From contig DAMAHZ010000002.1 of the NCBI GenBank assembly GCA_031993545.1, forward strand, positions 1 through 64,000: 64,000 bases of DNA, given 5' to 3'. The stretch is from UBA1535 sp002323775. Lineage in GTDB: Bacteria > Bacillota > Clostridia > Tissierellales > Sedimentibacteraceae. A program made the position numbers and the translations under genes. The notes under the pieces were generated by a model. That model ran no database searches. It saw nothing but the letters and a program-made list of their open reading frames with translations, and was not told where the DNA came from. Of the stretch, positions 26,448-34,994 are shown piece by piece. Position 1 is the stretch's first letter. The number at the start of each line of letters is the position of its first letter.

Positions 26448-27548
26448 TCAATTTGCAAGAAAAAATTTTTTTCCTGATGTTTGAATAATGATAGATTTCA
26501 TTTCTAAAATGCTCAAACAGCTTAAAATTTCAGCAACAGAATATTTTTTAACATTTGCTATTTCATCGCAAGATTTTTCTCCGTCTTTAATTATATCAAT
26601 TATATCTTTCTCTATTTCACTTAAAATATCATAATTAATTTTCTTTTTCAAGGATTTACAATTTGTAATATTAAATTCTGGTAATTCCTCAATTATATCT
26701 TCAACACTTAAAACTAACTTAGCACCGTCTTTTATTAATTTATTAGTACCTATGCTAAATATACTATTTATATTGCCGGGAATTGCAAATACATCCTTTC
26801 CCTGATCAGCTGCATGGTTTGCAGTTATTAAAGTTCCGCTTTTGTCCTGTGCCTCTACAACTAAAATTCCTGAGCTTAAACCGCTTATAATTCTGTTTCG
26901 ACACGGAAAATTAGATGACATCGGCGGCATATCAAAAGGATATTCTGTTATTATTGCTCCACCTGAGTTTTCAATTTTTTCATATATTTCTCTGTTTTTC
27001 AAAGGATAAACAACATTAATTCCACAGCCTAAAACTCCAATTGTTTTTCCATTTGCAAGTATAGTGCTTTTGTGAGCTATTGTATCTATTCCATATGCTA
27101 AGCCACTAATTGTTGTAATCCCAAGATTAGACAAGTCTCTTGCAAATTTGTCAGCACAAAGCTTTCCATATGCTGTTGCCTTTCTTGAGCCTACAATTCC
27201 AATTGATAAACTATTTAAACAATTGACGTCTCCCTTGCAATACAATATGCTTGGCGAATTTATTATATTCCTTAATTTTACTGGATAGTCCTCATCTAAT
27301 ATTGTAGTTATTTTCACTTTCTCTTTTTTTAATCTTTCTAAAAACTTTTCTTCAAAATTATTTTTCTTATTTATTAATCTGTTTATAATTTCATCTTTTA
27401 TAAATTTAATATTTTGTTTTTCATTATGCAAATTGTCCCAAATTGCTTCTGCTGTCCCAAAATGATTTATAAGCTTTTCTATGGTTTTAATCCCAACAGT
27501 TTGTTCAGAATTTAGCCATGCTATTATTATTTTATTGTTTATTGACAT
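26448..27548 (-). CDS. dprA: DNA-processing protein DprA
   Basis: A 366-residue protein that loads RecA on incoming single-stranded DNA. The Rossmann core has SIGIVGSRKATAYG near 115, ISGLAYGIDTIAHKS near 155, LGCGINVVYPLKNR near 185 and PFDMPPMSSNFPCRNRIIS near 220. A C-terminal winged-helix domain ends it. I prefer the ATG at 27548 with GGTG upstream; the ATG at 27566 overlaps comM. In many Clostridia it persists without known natural transformation. Confidence 0.94.
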   Translation of the reverse strand: MSINNKIIIAWLNSEQTVGIKTIEKLINHFGTAEAIWDNLHNEKQNIKFIKDEIINRLINKKNNFEEKFLERLKKEKVKITTILDEDYPVKLRNIINSPSILYCKGDVNCLNSLSIGIVGSRKATAYGKLCADKFARDLSNLGITTISGLAYGIDTIAHKSTILANGKTIGVLGCGINVVYPLKNREIYEKIENSGGAIITEYPFDMPPMSSNFPCRNRIISGLSSGILVVEAQDKSGTLITANHAADQGKDVFAIPGNINSIFSIGTNKLIKDGAKLVLSVEDIIEELPEFNITNCKSLKKKINYDILSEIEKDIIDIIKDGEKSCDEIANVKKYSVAEILSCLSILEMKSIIIQTSGKKFFLAN

Positions 27549-27556
27549 ACTAGCAC

Positions 27557-29080
27557 CTACCCCCAATATTTTCTATCTAAGCTTCTATATTGAATTGCTT
27601 CTGCTATATGCTTTTGCATGATATTTTCATTGCCTTCTAAATCAGCTATTGTTCGTGCTACCTTTAAAATTTTACTATATGCTCTGGCACTCAAGCCCAG
27701 ATTGTCAAAAGCAAGCTTTAAAAGCTCTTGTGACTCTTTATCAATTTTACAATATTTATCTAATTGCTTAGGACTTAGCTGTGAATTTGTATAAATATCC
27801 AAATCTTTATAACGTTCTAATTGTATTTTTCTTGCTTTAAGAACTCTTTCTTTTATTTCTTTAGAACTTTCTCCCTCTGTCTTGCTGTTCAAGTCATCAT
27901 AATAAACAGGAGACACTTCGATTTGTATATCCATTCGGTCAAGAAGCGGTCCTGATATTTTGCTAAGATATTTATTAATTTGCCCTTGATTGCATGAACA
28001 CTCGTGCTTTGAATCACCTAAAAAACCGCATGGACAGGGATTCATAGAGCCAATAAGCATAAATCTTGCAGGATATCTGTAAGAGTTATTCGCTCTTGCA
28101 ATTGAAATCGCTCCATCTTCCATAGGCTGTCTTAAAATTTCTAAAACACTTTTTGGGAATTCAGGCATTTCATCTAAAAATAAAACTCCGTGATGAGATA
28201 AGGAAACCTCTCCGGGCTTTGTAGCCTTTCCACCGCCTGCAAGAGCAGCTCTTGATATTGTGTGATGAGGACTTCTAAAAGGTCTTTTTTTGATAAGTCC
28301 TGTTTCATTTATTTGTCCATATATGCTATATATTTTAGTAACTTCTAAGGATTCTTCAAATGATAAGTCTGGCAATATACTTGGTATTCTTCTTGCAACC
28401 ATTGTTTTACCAGAGCCGGGAGGTCCAAGCATCAAAAGATTATGACCTCCGGCAGCAGCTATTTCTATAGCTCTTTTGAGTGCCGCTTGTCCCTTTATAT
28501 CAGAAAAATCTTCTGCATGCTTAAAATCTGAAAAATAATCCTCATATGTTGATTTATACGAAGGCACATCAATTTCAGCATTCAAATAATCTACAAGCTC
28601 ATTTAATGATTTGATTGGTATTATATCTATATTGTCTATAACGCCACATTCTTCTTTGTTTTCTTCGGGAATTACGACTTTCTTTATGTTATTATTTCTA
28701 AGACTGATGACTAAAGGCAAGGCTCCGTCTATTTTTATTATTTTACCATCTAAAGACAGCTCGCCTATAAAGCAGATGCTTTCAATTTCATTTTTGATTA
28801 CCTTGCTTGCAGATAATATCCCTACTGCAATTGGCAAATCCATCTGACTTCCTTCTTTTTTTAGATTTGCAGGAGCTAAATTTACTGTTATTCTACTCAC
28901 TGGGAATTTAAACTGACTGTTTTTAATAGATGATCTTACTCTTTCTTTCGCTTCTTTAATAGAAGTGTCTGCTAATCCGACGATATTAAAACTTGGCAAC
29001 CCGCTTGATAAGTCCGTTTCAACATCAATTATACAACCCTCAAGCCCTTGCAATATACATGCTTTAACTTTTGATAACAT
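27557..29080 (-). CDS. comM: YifB/ComM-family Mg-chelatase-like AAA+ ATPase
   Basis: A 507-residue protein with an N-terminal Lon-protease-like domain (SFNIVGLADTSIKEAKERV) and a Mg-chelatase AAA+ domain: Walker A GPPGSGKTMVARR near 220, Walker B VLFLDEMPEF near 300, and a four-cysteine insert CPCGFLGDSKHECSC. ComM is a branch-migration helicase in transformable bacteria. The ATG at 29080 has GGGGG upstream. It overlaps or abuts dprA, and yraN ends just before it. Confidence 0.95.
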   Translation of the reverse strand: MLSKVKACILQGLEGCIIDVETDLSSGLPSFNIVGLADTSIKEAKERVRSSIKNSQFKFPVSRITVNLAPANLKKEGSQMDLPIAVGILSASKVIKNEIESICFIGELSLDGKIIKIDGALPLVISLRNNNIKKVVIPEENKEECGVIDNIDIIPIKSLNELVDYLNAEIDVPSYKSTYEDYFSDFKHAEDFSDIKGQAALKRAIEIAAAGGHNLLMLGPPGSGKTMVARRIPSILPDLSFEESLEVTKIYSIYGQINETGLIKKRPFRSPHHTISRAALAGGGKATKPGEVSLSHHGVLFLDEMPEFPKSVLEILRQPMEDGAISIARANNSYRYPARFMLIGSMNPCPCGFLGDSKHECSCNQGQINKYLSKISGPLLDRMDIQIEVSPVYYDDLNSKTEGESSKEIKERVLKARKIQLERYKDLDIYTNSQLSPKQLDKYCKIDKESQELLKLAFDNLGLSARAYSKILKVARTIADLEGNENIMQKHIAEAIQYRSLDRKYWG

Positions 29081-29110
29081 TTTGTTTCCCCCCATTTTAA
29101 TTTTCATTTG

Positions 29111-29464
29111 TTAATAAGCCTCAAACGCATTTTCAATATAATTAATTTCTTTTTTATCACTAATTATCTCAATTACATCAAATCTGCATCTAATATCGCT
29201 ATAGTTTTTCTTCATAATATAATATTTTGCTGCACTAATAATTTTTCTTATTTTAGATGGAGTTACATATTCTCTAGGATATCCAAAATCTGTGTTTTTT
29301 CTACCCTTTACCTCAATAAAAGAAACAATACCATCCTTTAATGCTATAATATCAATTTCCCCAAGCCTACAGAAAAAATTAGTATCTAAAATAATATAAT
29401 TATTATTTTGCAAATATCTCTTTGCAATTTCCTCAAAGTAAAACCCCTTGTTTTCCTTATACAT
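29111..29464 (-). CDS. YraN/UPF0102 family nuclease-like protein
   Basis: A 117-residue protein of the YraN family with a restriction-endonuclease-like fold. The conserved pattern is visible: KGFYFEEIAKRYLQ, then GEIDIIALKDG, then IVSFIEVKGRKNTDFG (D-x-n-ExK). Function is unknown; the family almost always sits next to rnhB and comM, as here. Confidence 0.92.
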   Translation of the reverse strand: MYKENKGFYFEEIAKRYLQNNNYIILDTNFFCRLGEIDIIALKDGIVSFIEVKGRKNTDFGYPREYVTPSKIRKIISAAKYYIMKKNYSDIRCRFDVIEIISDKKEINYIENAFEAY

Positions 29465-29473
29465 ATTTGCTCC

Positions 29474-30106
29474 CTAGAACATTCCCATTTGCTCATTAGT
29501 ATTCAATATCTTTTTCAAAAAACTAAATCTATGAATACTTGTCGTTCCATTTTTCAATAAAGCATCAGTATGCTCCTTAGTTCCATAGCCTTTATTTTTC
29601 TTAAAATTATACTCGGGATAAACCATGTCAAGCTCATCCATCATTCTATCTCTCGTAACCTTGGCTATAATTGAAGCAGAAGCTATTCCGTGACACTTTT
29701 CATCACCTTTTATAATATTAGACTGCGGAATATCTACATTAAGTTTTTCGGCATCAATAAGTAAATAATCAGGCACAATAGCTTGTCCCTCTTTTGTTTT
29801 CAAGTTTGCAACAGCTTGAAGCATTGCCATTTTTGTAGCATTTTTTATATTTACTTCATCAATTATTTTACAATCAATCTCTCCAATACCTATAGCAATT
29901 GATTTCTCAATAATTTCATCAAAAAACTTATCTCTTTTTTTAGCACTTAATTTTTTAGAGTCATTTACACCCTCAATTAAAAGTCCTCTTGGCATTATTA
30001 TAGCACAAGCTACAACACTTCCTGCTAAACAGCCTCTACCTACTTCATCGATACAAGCTATATAATTATAGCCTTTTTCGTATATTTCATTTTCAATTTG
30101 AAGCAT
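29474..30106 (-). CDS. rnhB: Ribonuclease HII
   Basis: A 210-residue RNase HII that removes ribonucleotides from DNA. Active-site motifs: CIDEVGRGCLAGSVVA (DEG-type), DSKKLSAKKRD, and LLIDAEK plus HGIASASIIAKVTRDR. The ATG at 30106 follows GGGGTG; the start at 30118 lies on that SD. Its leader sequence (30129-30158) is repeated upstream of the neighbouring hydrolase gene. Confidence 0.97.
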   Translation of the reverse strand: MLQIENEIYEKGYNYIACIDEVGRGCLAGSVVACAIIMPRGLLIEGVNDSKKLSAKKRDKFFDEIIEKSIAIGIGEIDCKIIDEVNIKNATKMAMLQAVANLKTKEGQAIVPDYLLIDAEKLNVDIPQSNIIKGDEKCHGIASASIIAKVTRDRMMDELDMVYPEYNFKKNKGYGTKEHTDALLKNGTTSIHRFSFLKKILNTNEQMGMF

Positions 30107-30128
30107 TTTACACCCCATTTATTTTAAT

Positions 30129-30158
30129 TATAAATTTTCACTACATATAATATATTCA
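30129..30158. repeat. Direct repeat, copy next to rnhB
   Basis: About 30 bases, ATAAATTTTCACTACATATA then ATATT, recur nearly identically at about 31157-31186. The two copies bracket the alpha/beta hydrolase gene, as if the gene entered here and duplicated the rnhB leader. Confidence 0.65.
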
Positions 30159-30187
30159 CTTTATCACACCTTATCTATTGGTTCAGA

Positions 30188-31138
30188 TTATGTAGTTAAC
30201 GTACATATTTCTTCTAAAACATCAGCAAATAGCTTTGCTTGGTCAAGCATCATAAAATGACCTGCATCTCTAATTAAAAACAATTTTTTATTTGGTGCAT
30301 TAATAGTTTCAAAATATGAACTTGCTATTGTATTAGGTGCTTGAAAATCTCTGTCTCCAAGTATGTAAAAAACAGGTATTTCATACTCACGGCTTTCTTC
30401 ATATAAATTATGTGAAAATAGGAAATCCCAAAGTTTTTTATTATTACCCATCCCTTTTATCAAACTTGAAATATCTGATAACCTAAAAACAGGGCTTTTG
30501 ATAAGAGTTTTTATTATTGGGATAAAATTCATCCCAATTTTGTATTTTCCTTGTAAAATTCTAATTTTCTGTATCTTTTTAATCATAGACTTATCATAAT
30601 TTTTTTCAGGATAAACACCTATCTTTTTAAGATTATCTAAATCTTTTTTATTATCTGCATTAATTATTAATTCTTTTAGCTTATCATAGCCAACTTTCTC
30701 GTTTTCCACAATATCTATAACTTGTCCAGTTCCGATATAGAACAATACTTCCTCTGGATATTTCTTTACAAATATTGTTCCAAGCACGCTTCCCCACGAA
30801 TGACCTAAAATTATAATCTTATCCTTATTATATTTTTCTTTCAAATATTGAACAACTTTTAACAAATCGTCTAGCAGCTCATCCATAGAAGGATATTTGT
30901 TCTTTTGTGAGGTTTTAGTCAATGTTTTGCCTGCTCCCCTTTGATCCCAATGAACAACTGTAAATAAGCTTGATAAATTATCCTGAAAAGCATATGCAAA
31001 AGTTGATTCAGCCATGCCTGGCCCACCGTGCAAAAATAATAAAACTGGATATTCGGGATTTGCATTATAATGTAATAAGTATTGTTCTATCCCATTTATT
31101 TCGATATATTCCGAGAAATAATTACTTTGTTTTTTCAT
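30188..31138 (-). CDS. Alpha/beta hydrolase, proline-iminopeptidase-like
   Basis: A 316-residue hydrolase. The oxyanion motif HGGPGMAES is near residue 38, the nucleophile elbow GHSWGSVLG near 113, the acid ILGDRDFQAPN near 260 and the histidine DAGHFMML near 292. HGGPG plus GHSWGS point to the peptidase S33 proline-iminopeptidase branch, but substrate is unknown. ATG at 31138 follows GGTGG; the longer start at 31171 reads through the repeated leader. It is flanked by 30-base direct repeats and is not part of the ancestral ylqF-rnhB junction. Confidence 0.85.
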   Translation of the reverse strand: MKKQSNYFSEYIEINGIEQYLLHYNANPEYPVLLFLHGGPGMAESTFAYAFQDNLSSLFTVVHWDQRGAGKTLTKTSQKNKYPSMDELLDDLLKVVQYLKEKYNKDKIIILGHSWGSVLGTIFVKKYPEEVLFYIGTGQVIDIVENEKVGYDKLKELIINADNKKDLDNLKKIGVYPEKNYDKSMIKKIQKIRILQGKYKIGMNFIPIIKTLIKSPVFRLSDISSLIKGMGNNKKLWDFLFSHNLYEESREYEIPVFYILGDRDFQAPNTIASSYFETINAPNKKLFLIRDAGHFMMLDQAKLFADVLEEICTLTT

Positions 31139-31156
31139 AATACTAACCACCAATAA

Positions 31157-31186
31157 AATATAAATTTTCATTACATATAATATATT
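31157..31186. repeat. Direct repeat, copy before the hydrolase gene
   Basis: Partner of 30129-30158 (shared ATAAATTTTCA, then TACATATAATATATT). It forms the leader of the hydrolase gene. Confidence 0.65.
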
Positions 31187-31243
31187 ACTCTATTACAAAA
31201 CAATAAAACTCCTGTGCCGATATAGATTTGGCTTATGTGCTTT

Positions 31244-31298
31244 AAAAACTAAACTGTTAAAAATTTACAACATTTTTATTAAAAAGTCAATATATTTT
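31244..31298. repeat. Repeat unit A, part of the ylqF downstream region
   Basis: About 55 bases reading AAACTGTTAAAAATTTACAA, then CATTTTTA, then AAAAGTCAATATATTT. They match 33952-34006 downstream of the real ylqF with few changes. Together with the relic at 31325-31445, this shows that the whole ylqF 3' region was duplicated. The rest of the 31139-31457 gap shows nothing further that I recognise. Confidence 0.75.
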
Positions 31299-31324
31299 AA
31301 AAATCTCAATTTTTTTATATCACT

Positions 31325-31445
31325 AGGCTTTTCAAAAATAATTCTACCAAGCTTTCCATATTAAGAATAATCTAAAATCGTTCTGCGGACACGTTCGTAG
31401 TTAATTTCATTTTTATTTAAAATACAGCCTTTTTTAAATGCTACA
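31325..31445 (-). pseudogene. Decayed copy of the ylqF 3' end
   Basis: The minus strand encodes AFKKGCILNKNEINYERV, then RRTILDYS, a stop codon, then YGKLGRIIFEKPSDI. The real YlqF ends AFKKGCILNKNEVNYERV, SRMILNDFQ, DGKLGRITLEKPDSV. So about 43 codons of the YlqF C-terminus are present at about 85% nucleotide identity with one nonsense change. It marks the far end of the island between ylqF and rnhB. Confidence 0.9.
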
Positions 31446-31457
31446 TATAGACAACTC

Positions 31458-32387
31458 TTATAATCTTGTGCTAATAAAAATATTATACGCTTGCTGCCAT
31501 GTTTCGTTTGTAAAAAAATTACCTTTTTCACCTTTAGAAGAAGCTATTTCAGATGCCATTTCAAAAAGTATACCAAAATAATCTCTACCTGTTCTCATTG
31601 CTAAAAATACAAGCTCGCACCAGATAGTTCCGCACTCATAAACTTTCGTTTTCTTTGCAGCTTGAATAGTAGCTTCAATATCATATTCAACTCGTTTTTC
31701 AATAACATTAAACCCTGAATGTGTTTCTTCGAGTATAGTGTATGCTGCACGATTGTCAAAATCAAGAGGTTGTCCACAAGAGCCGGGATTTATAATTAGC
31801 TTATCATTGCAGTACCCATAAGCTTGTAAATGATTATGCCCAAATAAAATTATTTCTGCATTTATTTCATTGAATATTTTTTTATAATCATCTTGATTTA
31901 TTAACATCCTAAAATCTTCAAGAAATTGTTCATGTGAGAAAGGAGATTCTAACATTTTTTTGTGAAAAGAAGCACTTCCACAATCCTTTTTCGCCTGTTG
32001 TGGCATACCTTTAGTATAATGACTTGCATAAATAAAATTATTAGATTCAAGCGGAATATATGCTTCTTCTTTAAGAGTTGAAATAAAATTTTTCGTTTCC
32101 GTTGATAATTCACGATATATTTGATGGAGTGCTCCCATCTGATCAAATACCCAGCTAGATTGATTATCCTTAGATAAACCTTTCAAATATGTTTCTTTAT
32201 TTCCTAAAATAACATCAGCATTTTTCAGCTTTGAAATATACTGTACAACATCATTTGAAAATGGCAAATCAAATATATAGTCACCTATAAAAATAAATCT
32301 ATCTACATTATTCAAATTTGCATCTTCAATAACTTTAACTAAAGCGGGATAGTTTCCATGAACATCTGAAATTATTGCAAATTTCAT
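31458..32387 (-). CDS. Calcineurin-like metallophosphoesterase
   Basis: A 309-residue phosphoesterase with the metal ligands in order: ISDVHGNYPAL (DxH) near residue 6, FIGDY near 34, ILGNKE near 62, ASHYTKG near 120 and LFGHNHLQAYG (GHxH) near 180, then INPGSCGQP. It is closest in layout to YfcE/diadenosine-tetraphosphatase-like proteins, extended by about 90 C-terminal residues. Substrate unknown. AAAGGTGG precedes the ATG at 32387. It is part of the island between ylqF copies. Confidence 0.88.
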   Translation of the reverse strand: MKFAIISDVHGNYPALVKVIEDANLNNVDRFIFIGDYIFDLPFSNDVVQYISKLKNADVILGNKETYLKGLSKDNQSSWVFDQMGALHQIYRELSTETKNFISTLKEEAYIPLESNNFIYASHYTKGMPQQAKKDCGSASFHKKMLESPFSHEQFLEDFRMLINQDDYKKIFNEINAEIILFGHNHLQAYGYCNDKLIINPGSCGQPLDFDNRAAYTILEETHSGFNVIEKRVEYDIEATIQAAKKTKVYECGTIWCELVFLAMRTGRDYFGILFEMASEIASSKGEKGNFFTNETWQQAYNIFISTRL

Positions 32388-32408
32388 ATATATACCACCT
32401 TTCAATTA

Positions 32409-32444
32409 TACAAGTTTTCTGTAGCAACATTTTTCACTACCTTG
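32409..32444. repeat. Repeat unit B (leader of the phosphoesterase)
   Basis: About 35 bases (CAAGTTTTCTGTAGCAACAT then TTTTCACTAC) resemble part of units C (33055-33127) and D (33916-33985). Each lies directly upstream of an island gene. Confidence 0.55.
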
Positions 32445-32459
32445 TTAAATGATTCACGA

Positions 32460-32978
32460 TTATTCTAAATCAAGCCTATAAATATACTCATCATATATAA
32501 TATCAGTTCCACACTTTTTAAAAGTGCCTTCTTTTTCAATATAGAAGTTAAGCTTTTTTAATACCGCATTTGAACCTAGATTTTGGCGTGCTACAGATGC
32601 TGTAATTTTTCGACCACCATTTATATAGCAAAAATCAATTAATGCCTTTATCATTTCTGTAGCATAGCCTTGACGCCAATAATTTTTATGAATGCTATAT
32701 CCTAAATCCCAATGTTTCTGATCTTCACTTGGAACCGCACTGCATGTTCCGATATAATTTCCTGTTTCCTTTGAAATTGCAACAAAATAATAGCATCCAT
32801 TGTAATTTTCTACATTTTCTTTCCATCTCGAATACGTATCACCCGCTTTATCTCGAGGAGGATCAGATAAATATTTTCCCATTTCATCATCTAACCAGAT
32901 ATCTAAACAAAACGACGCATCTTCTTTCCGAGTACTTTTAATAATCAATCGGTCTGTTTCTATATTATTTATTATCAT
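32460..32978 (-). CDS. GNAT acetyltransferase, RimJ/RimL type
   Basis: A 172-residue acetyltransferase. ETDRLIIKSTRKEDA at the N-terminus, DLGYSIHKNYWRQGYATEM near 90-110 (acetyl-CoA binding, Q-G-x-A) and ARQNLGSNAVLKKLNF near 133 are typical of the family that acetylates ribosomal protein N-termini or small molecules. Target unknown. AGGAGA precedes the ATG. It lies in the island as a single gene with its own leader repeat. Confidence 0.9.
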   Translation of the reverse strand: MIINNIETDRLIIKSTRKEDASFCLDIWLDDEMGKYLSDPPRDKAGDTYSRWKENVENYNGCYYFVAISKETGNYIGTCSAVPSEDQKHWDLGYSIHKNYWRQGYATEMIKALIDFCYINGGRKITASVARQNLGSNAVLKKLNFYIEKEGTFKKCGTDIIYDEYIYRLDLE

Positions 32979-33054
32979 AATAAAAATTCTCCTATCATTT
33001 ACAAGAAATCTACCTTAGGATTTCCTGTTTATCTTCACGTTATATAAGTTTTTT

Positions 33055-33127
33055 GTAACAATATTCTTCACTACGTTTTCAACCGTATTTTATAAACTAA
33101 ACTATTAAAAATTCACAACATTTTTTT
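33055..33127. repeat. Repeat unit C (leader region of the GNAT gene)
   Basis: About 73 bases, including AATATTCTTCACTACGTTTT, then CAACCGTATTTTATAAACTA, then AAAATTCACAACATTTTT, match unit D (33916-33985) at most positions. The remaining intergenic sequence up to 33223 shows nothing recognisable. Confidence 0.75.
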
Positions 33128-33223
33128 AAAATACACATCTAAGTCTGTAGCCATTACATCAATTTTCAAGAGTGCACGTCATAGTATCTTCCTTATAAGT
33201 TTAGCTTATATAAATAATACTAA

Positions 33224-33880
33224 TTATGAATATGGCAATTTAAAATATTGTGACACCTCTAAAGTTGTCTGTTCAATACTCGTTCTATCATTCCACTCAA
33301 TATTTTTTATGCCATGTTTTATAACCCAATCGGGAATTTCTCCTTCTTCTTGTCCGACTGAATCATACGCATTTTTGATAATATCTTCTTTCTCTTTTTC
33401 AGTCAAATCAGTGCGATTTTTTATAGAATCAAGTGTTGCTATATGATCTGGGCGGTTGAACCAATCAAACCTCGTGCCACAATTGGATAGGTGAACTGTA
33501 TGTGAAGCAACAGGGATGACAGCATCATACTCAATATCACCCTCACAGATAATTACATCATGTTCAGAGGCAAGCAAAATTAAATCCATGATAACCATTG
33601 GTGTAAATTCATGTAATAAATGTAGTTCCCTCTCGTTAATTACTTCAGGTGGCAATGCCCAAAAACTTTTAACGCCATATTCTTTCACAAAGTCACGGCA
33701 CATATACGGCTGGTATTTTGGATTAGCTGACTTCATATGCCTATATCTGCTAGCATCGACATCATAAATATGATAACCAAATTTCCTATTCAGTTCATTT
33801 GCTATCGTGGTCTTACCTCTACCCCAAATAAAGTATACATTTTTGATTCTGTCTTTGATGATATTATCTGCAATAATCAT
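33224..33880 (-). CDS. P-loop kinase-like protein with an atypical Walker A
   Basis: A 218-residue protein resembling AAA_33-type small-molecule kinases: NVYFIWGRGKTTIANELN near residue 13, then YDVDASRYRHM, DVIICEGDIEYD near 110 (Walker B-like) and FDWFNRPDH near 140. The P-loop is short: only WGRGKT is present, so the first glycine of GxxxxGKT is missing. Either the family uses this variant or residues were lost here. Substrate unknown. Start ATG at 33880 after GGAGAAAAAACG. It is in the island beside ylqF. Confidence 0.7.
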   Translation of the reverse strand: MIIADNIIKDRIKNVYFIWGRGKTTIANELNRKFGYHIYDVDASRYRHMKSANPKYQPYMCRDFVKEYGVKSFWALPPEVINERELHLLHEFTPMVIMDLILLASEHDVIICEGDIEYDAVIPVASHTVHLSNCGTRFDWFNRPDHIATLDSIKNRTDLTEKEKEDIIKNAYDSVGQEEGEIPDWVIKHGIKNIEWNDRTSIEQTTLEVSQYFKLPYS

Positions 33881-33915
33881 TCGTTTTTTCTCCGTTCATA
33901 AAATATAAATTTTCT

Positions 33916-34006
33916 GCAGCAATATTCTTAGTTACGTTTTCAACTGTGTTTTATAAACTAAGATGTTAAAAATTTACAACATTTTTACAAAAAAGTCAAT
34001 ATATTT
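33916..34006. repeat. Repeat unit D (between ylqF and the kinase-like gene)
   Basis: Contains both repeat types: 33916-33985 matches unit C and 33952-34006 matches unit A. It is the likely original ylqF downstream sequence from which the others were copied. Confidence 0.75.
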
Positions 34007-34055
34007 ACAACAACTTATATTTACTCTATTAATAAATATAAGTTGTTGTAAATAT
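34001..34055. repeat. Perfect 23-bp inverted repeat after ylqF
   Basis: ATATTTACAACAACTTATAT plus TTA (34001-34023) is exactly complementary to 34033-34055 around a 9-base loop. It is absent from the duplicated copy near 31300, where the flanks join directly, so it looks inserted after the duplication, or was lost there. No good T-run follows, so it is a weak terminator candidate at best. Confidence 0.8.
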
Positions 34056-34133
34056 TAAAACACAATATAATAATATTACTCACAATATTTTTAATATTAA
34101 AAGAGTGAATATTTATTTTTAAAATCTATATTT

Positions 34134-34982
34134 TTAAACACTATCAGGCTTTTCCAAAGTAATTCTTCCAAGCTTTCCATCTTGAAAATCATTTAGAATC
34201 ATTCTGCTGACACGTTCGTAATTAACTTCATTTTTATTTAAGATACAGCCTTTTTTAAATGCTATATTGTCAATATTCTCTATTGTTTTTTCTGAAAGCT
34301 CTATACCGTACCTATTTGTCAAAGCGTTCTTGTCTAATTTAACTATTCTTTCAACAAAACTATACGCTATTTCTTCAATTTGCAATACTTCTTCTTTAAT
34401 TGCTCCTGTAAATGACAAATTTAAAGCACCTTCTTCACTAATAAACTTAGGCCACAAAATTCCAGGAGTGTCCAACAAATCAATATTTTTAGGAAGTCTT
34501 ATCCATTGCTTACCCTTAGTCACACCAGGCATATTACCGGTTTTGGCGCTTTTACGCTTTGCAATAGAATTTATAAGTGTTGATTTACCAACATTTGGTA
34601 TGCCAACAATCATTGCTTTTATAACTCTATTTATAATACCTTTATTGCGATATCTTTCAGCAATATCAGCTGTAGCTTCCTCAATAACGGCTTCAAGCTT
34701 TTTTAATTCCTTATTGTCATTTGAATTGTATAAAACTGTATAATATCCTAAGCTTTTATAATAATTTTCCCAAGCCTTATTCAAATTTGGATTTGCTAAA
34801 TCATATTTATTAATAATTAAAAGTCTTTTCTTATTAACGAACAATTCGTCAAAATCAGGATTTTTACTGCTTCTTGGGATTCTTGCATCGACAAGCTCTA
34901 TAACTAAATCTACTAATTTTATATTTTCTTTCAATAAATCCTTGGTCTTTTTCATATGACCTGGATACCAATTTATATTCAT
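34134..34982 (-). CDS. ylqF: Ribosome biogenesis GTPase YlqF (RbgA)
   Basis: A 282-residue circularly permuted GTPase needed for 50S subunit maturation. Order of G motifs: NKYDL (G4) near residue 60, then GIPNVGKSTLINSI (G1) near 125, MPGVTKGKQW (G2) and LDTPGI (G3). Begins MNINWYPGHMKKTKD, the family start. Two in-frame ATGs, 34994 and 34982; I chose 34982 by homology. The SD GAAAGGAT (35064-35071) is separated from it by a hairpin element. Its 3' end is duplicated at 31325-31445. Confidence 0.96.
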   Translation of the reverse strand: MNINWYPGHMKKTKDLLKENIKLVDLVIELVDARIPRSSKNPDFDELFVNKKRLLIINKYDLANPNLNKAWENYYKSLGYYTVLYNSNDNKELKKLEAVIEEATADIAERYRNKGIINRVIKAMIVGIPNVGKSTLINSIAKRKSAKTGNMPGVTKGKQWIRLPKNIDLLDTPGILWPKFISEEGALNLSFTGAIKEEVLQIEEIAYSFVERIVKLDKNALTNRYGIELSEKTIENIDNIAFKKGCILNKNEVNYERVSRMILNDFQDGKLGRITLEKPDSV

Positions 34983-34994
34983 CTGTATTCCCAT

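Noticed and set aside
32400..33990. Leader repeats B, C and D can be read in one frame as similar peptides (around VVKN..T.NLY)
   Set aside because: Only about 14 codons are shared, with stops directly before them in C and D. Duplicated non-coding DNA explains this as well; I do not call a gene remnant.
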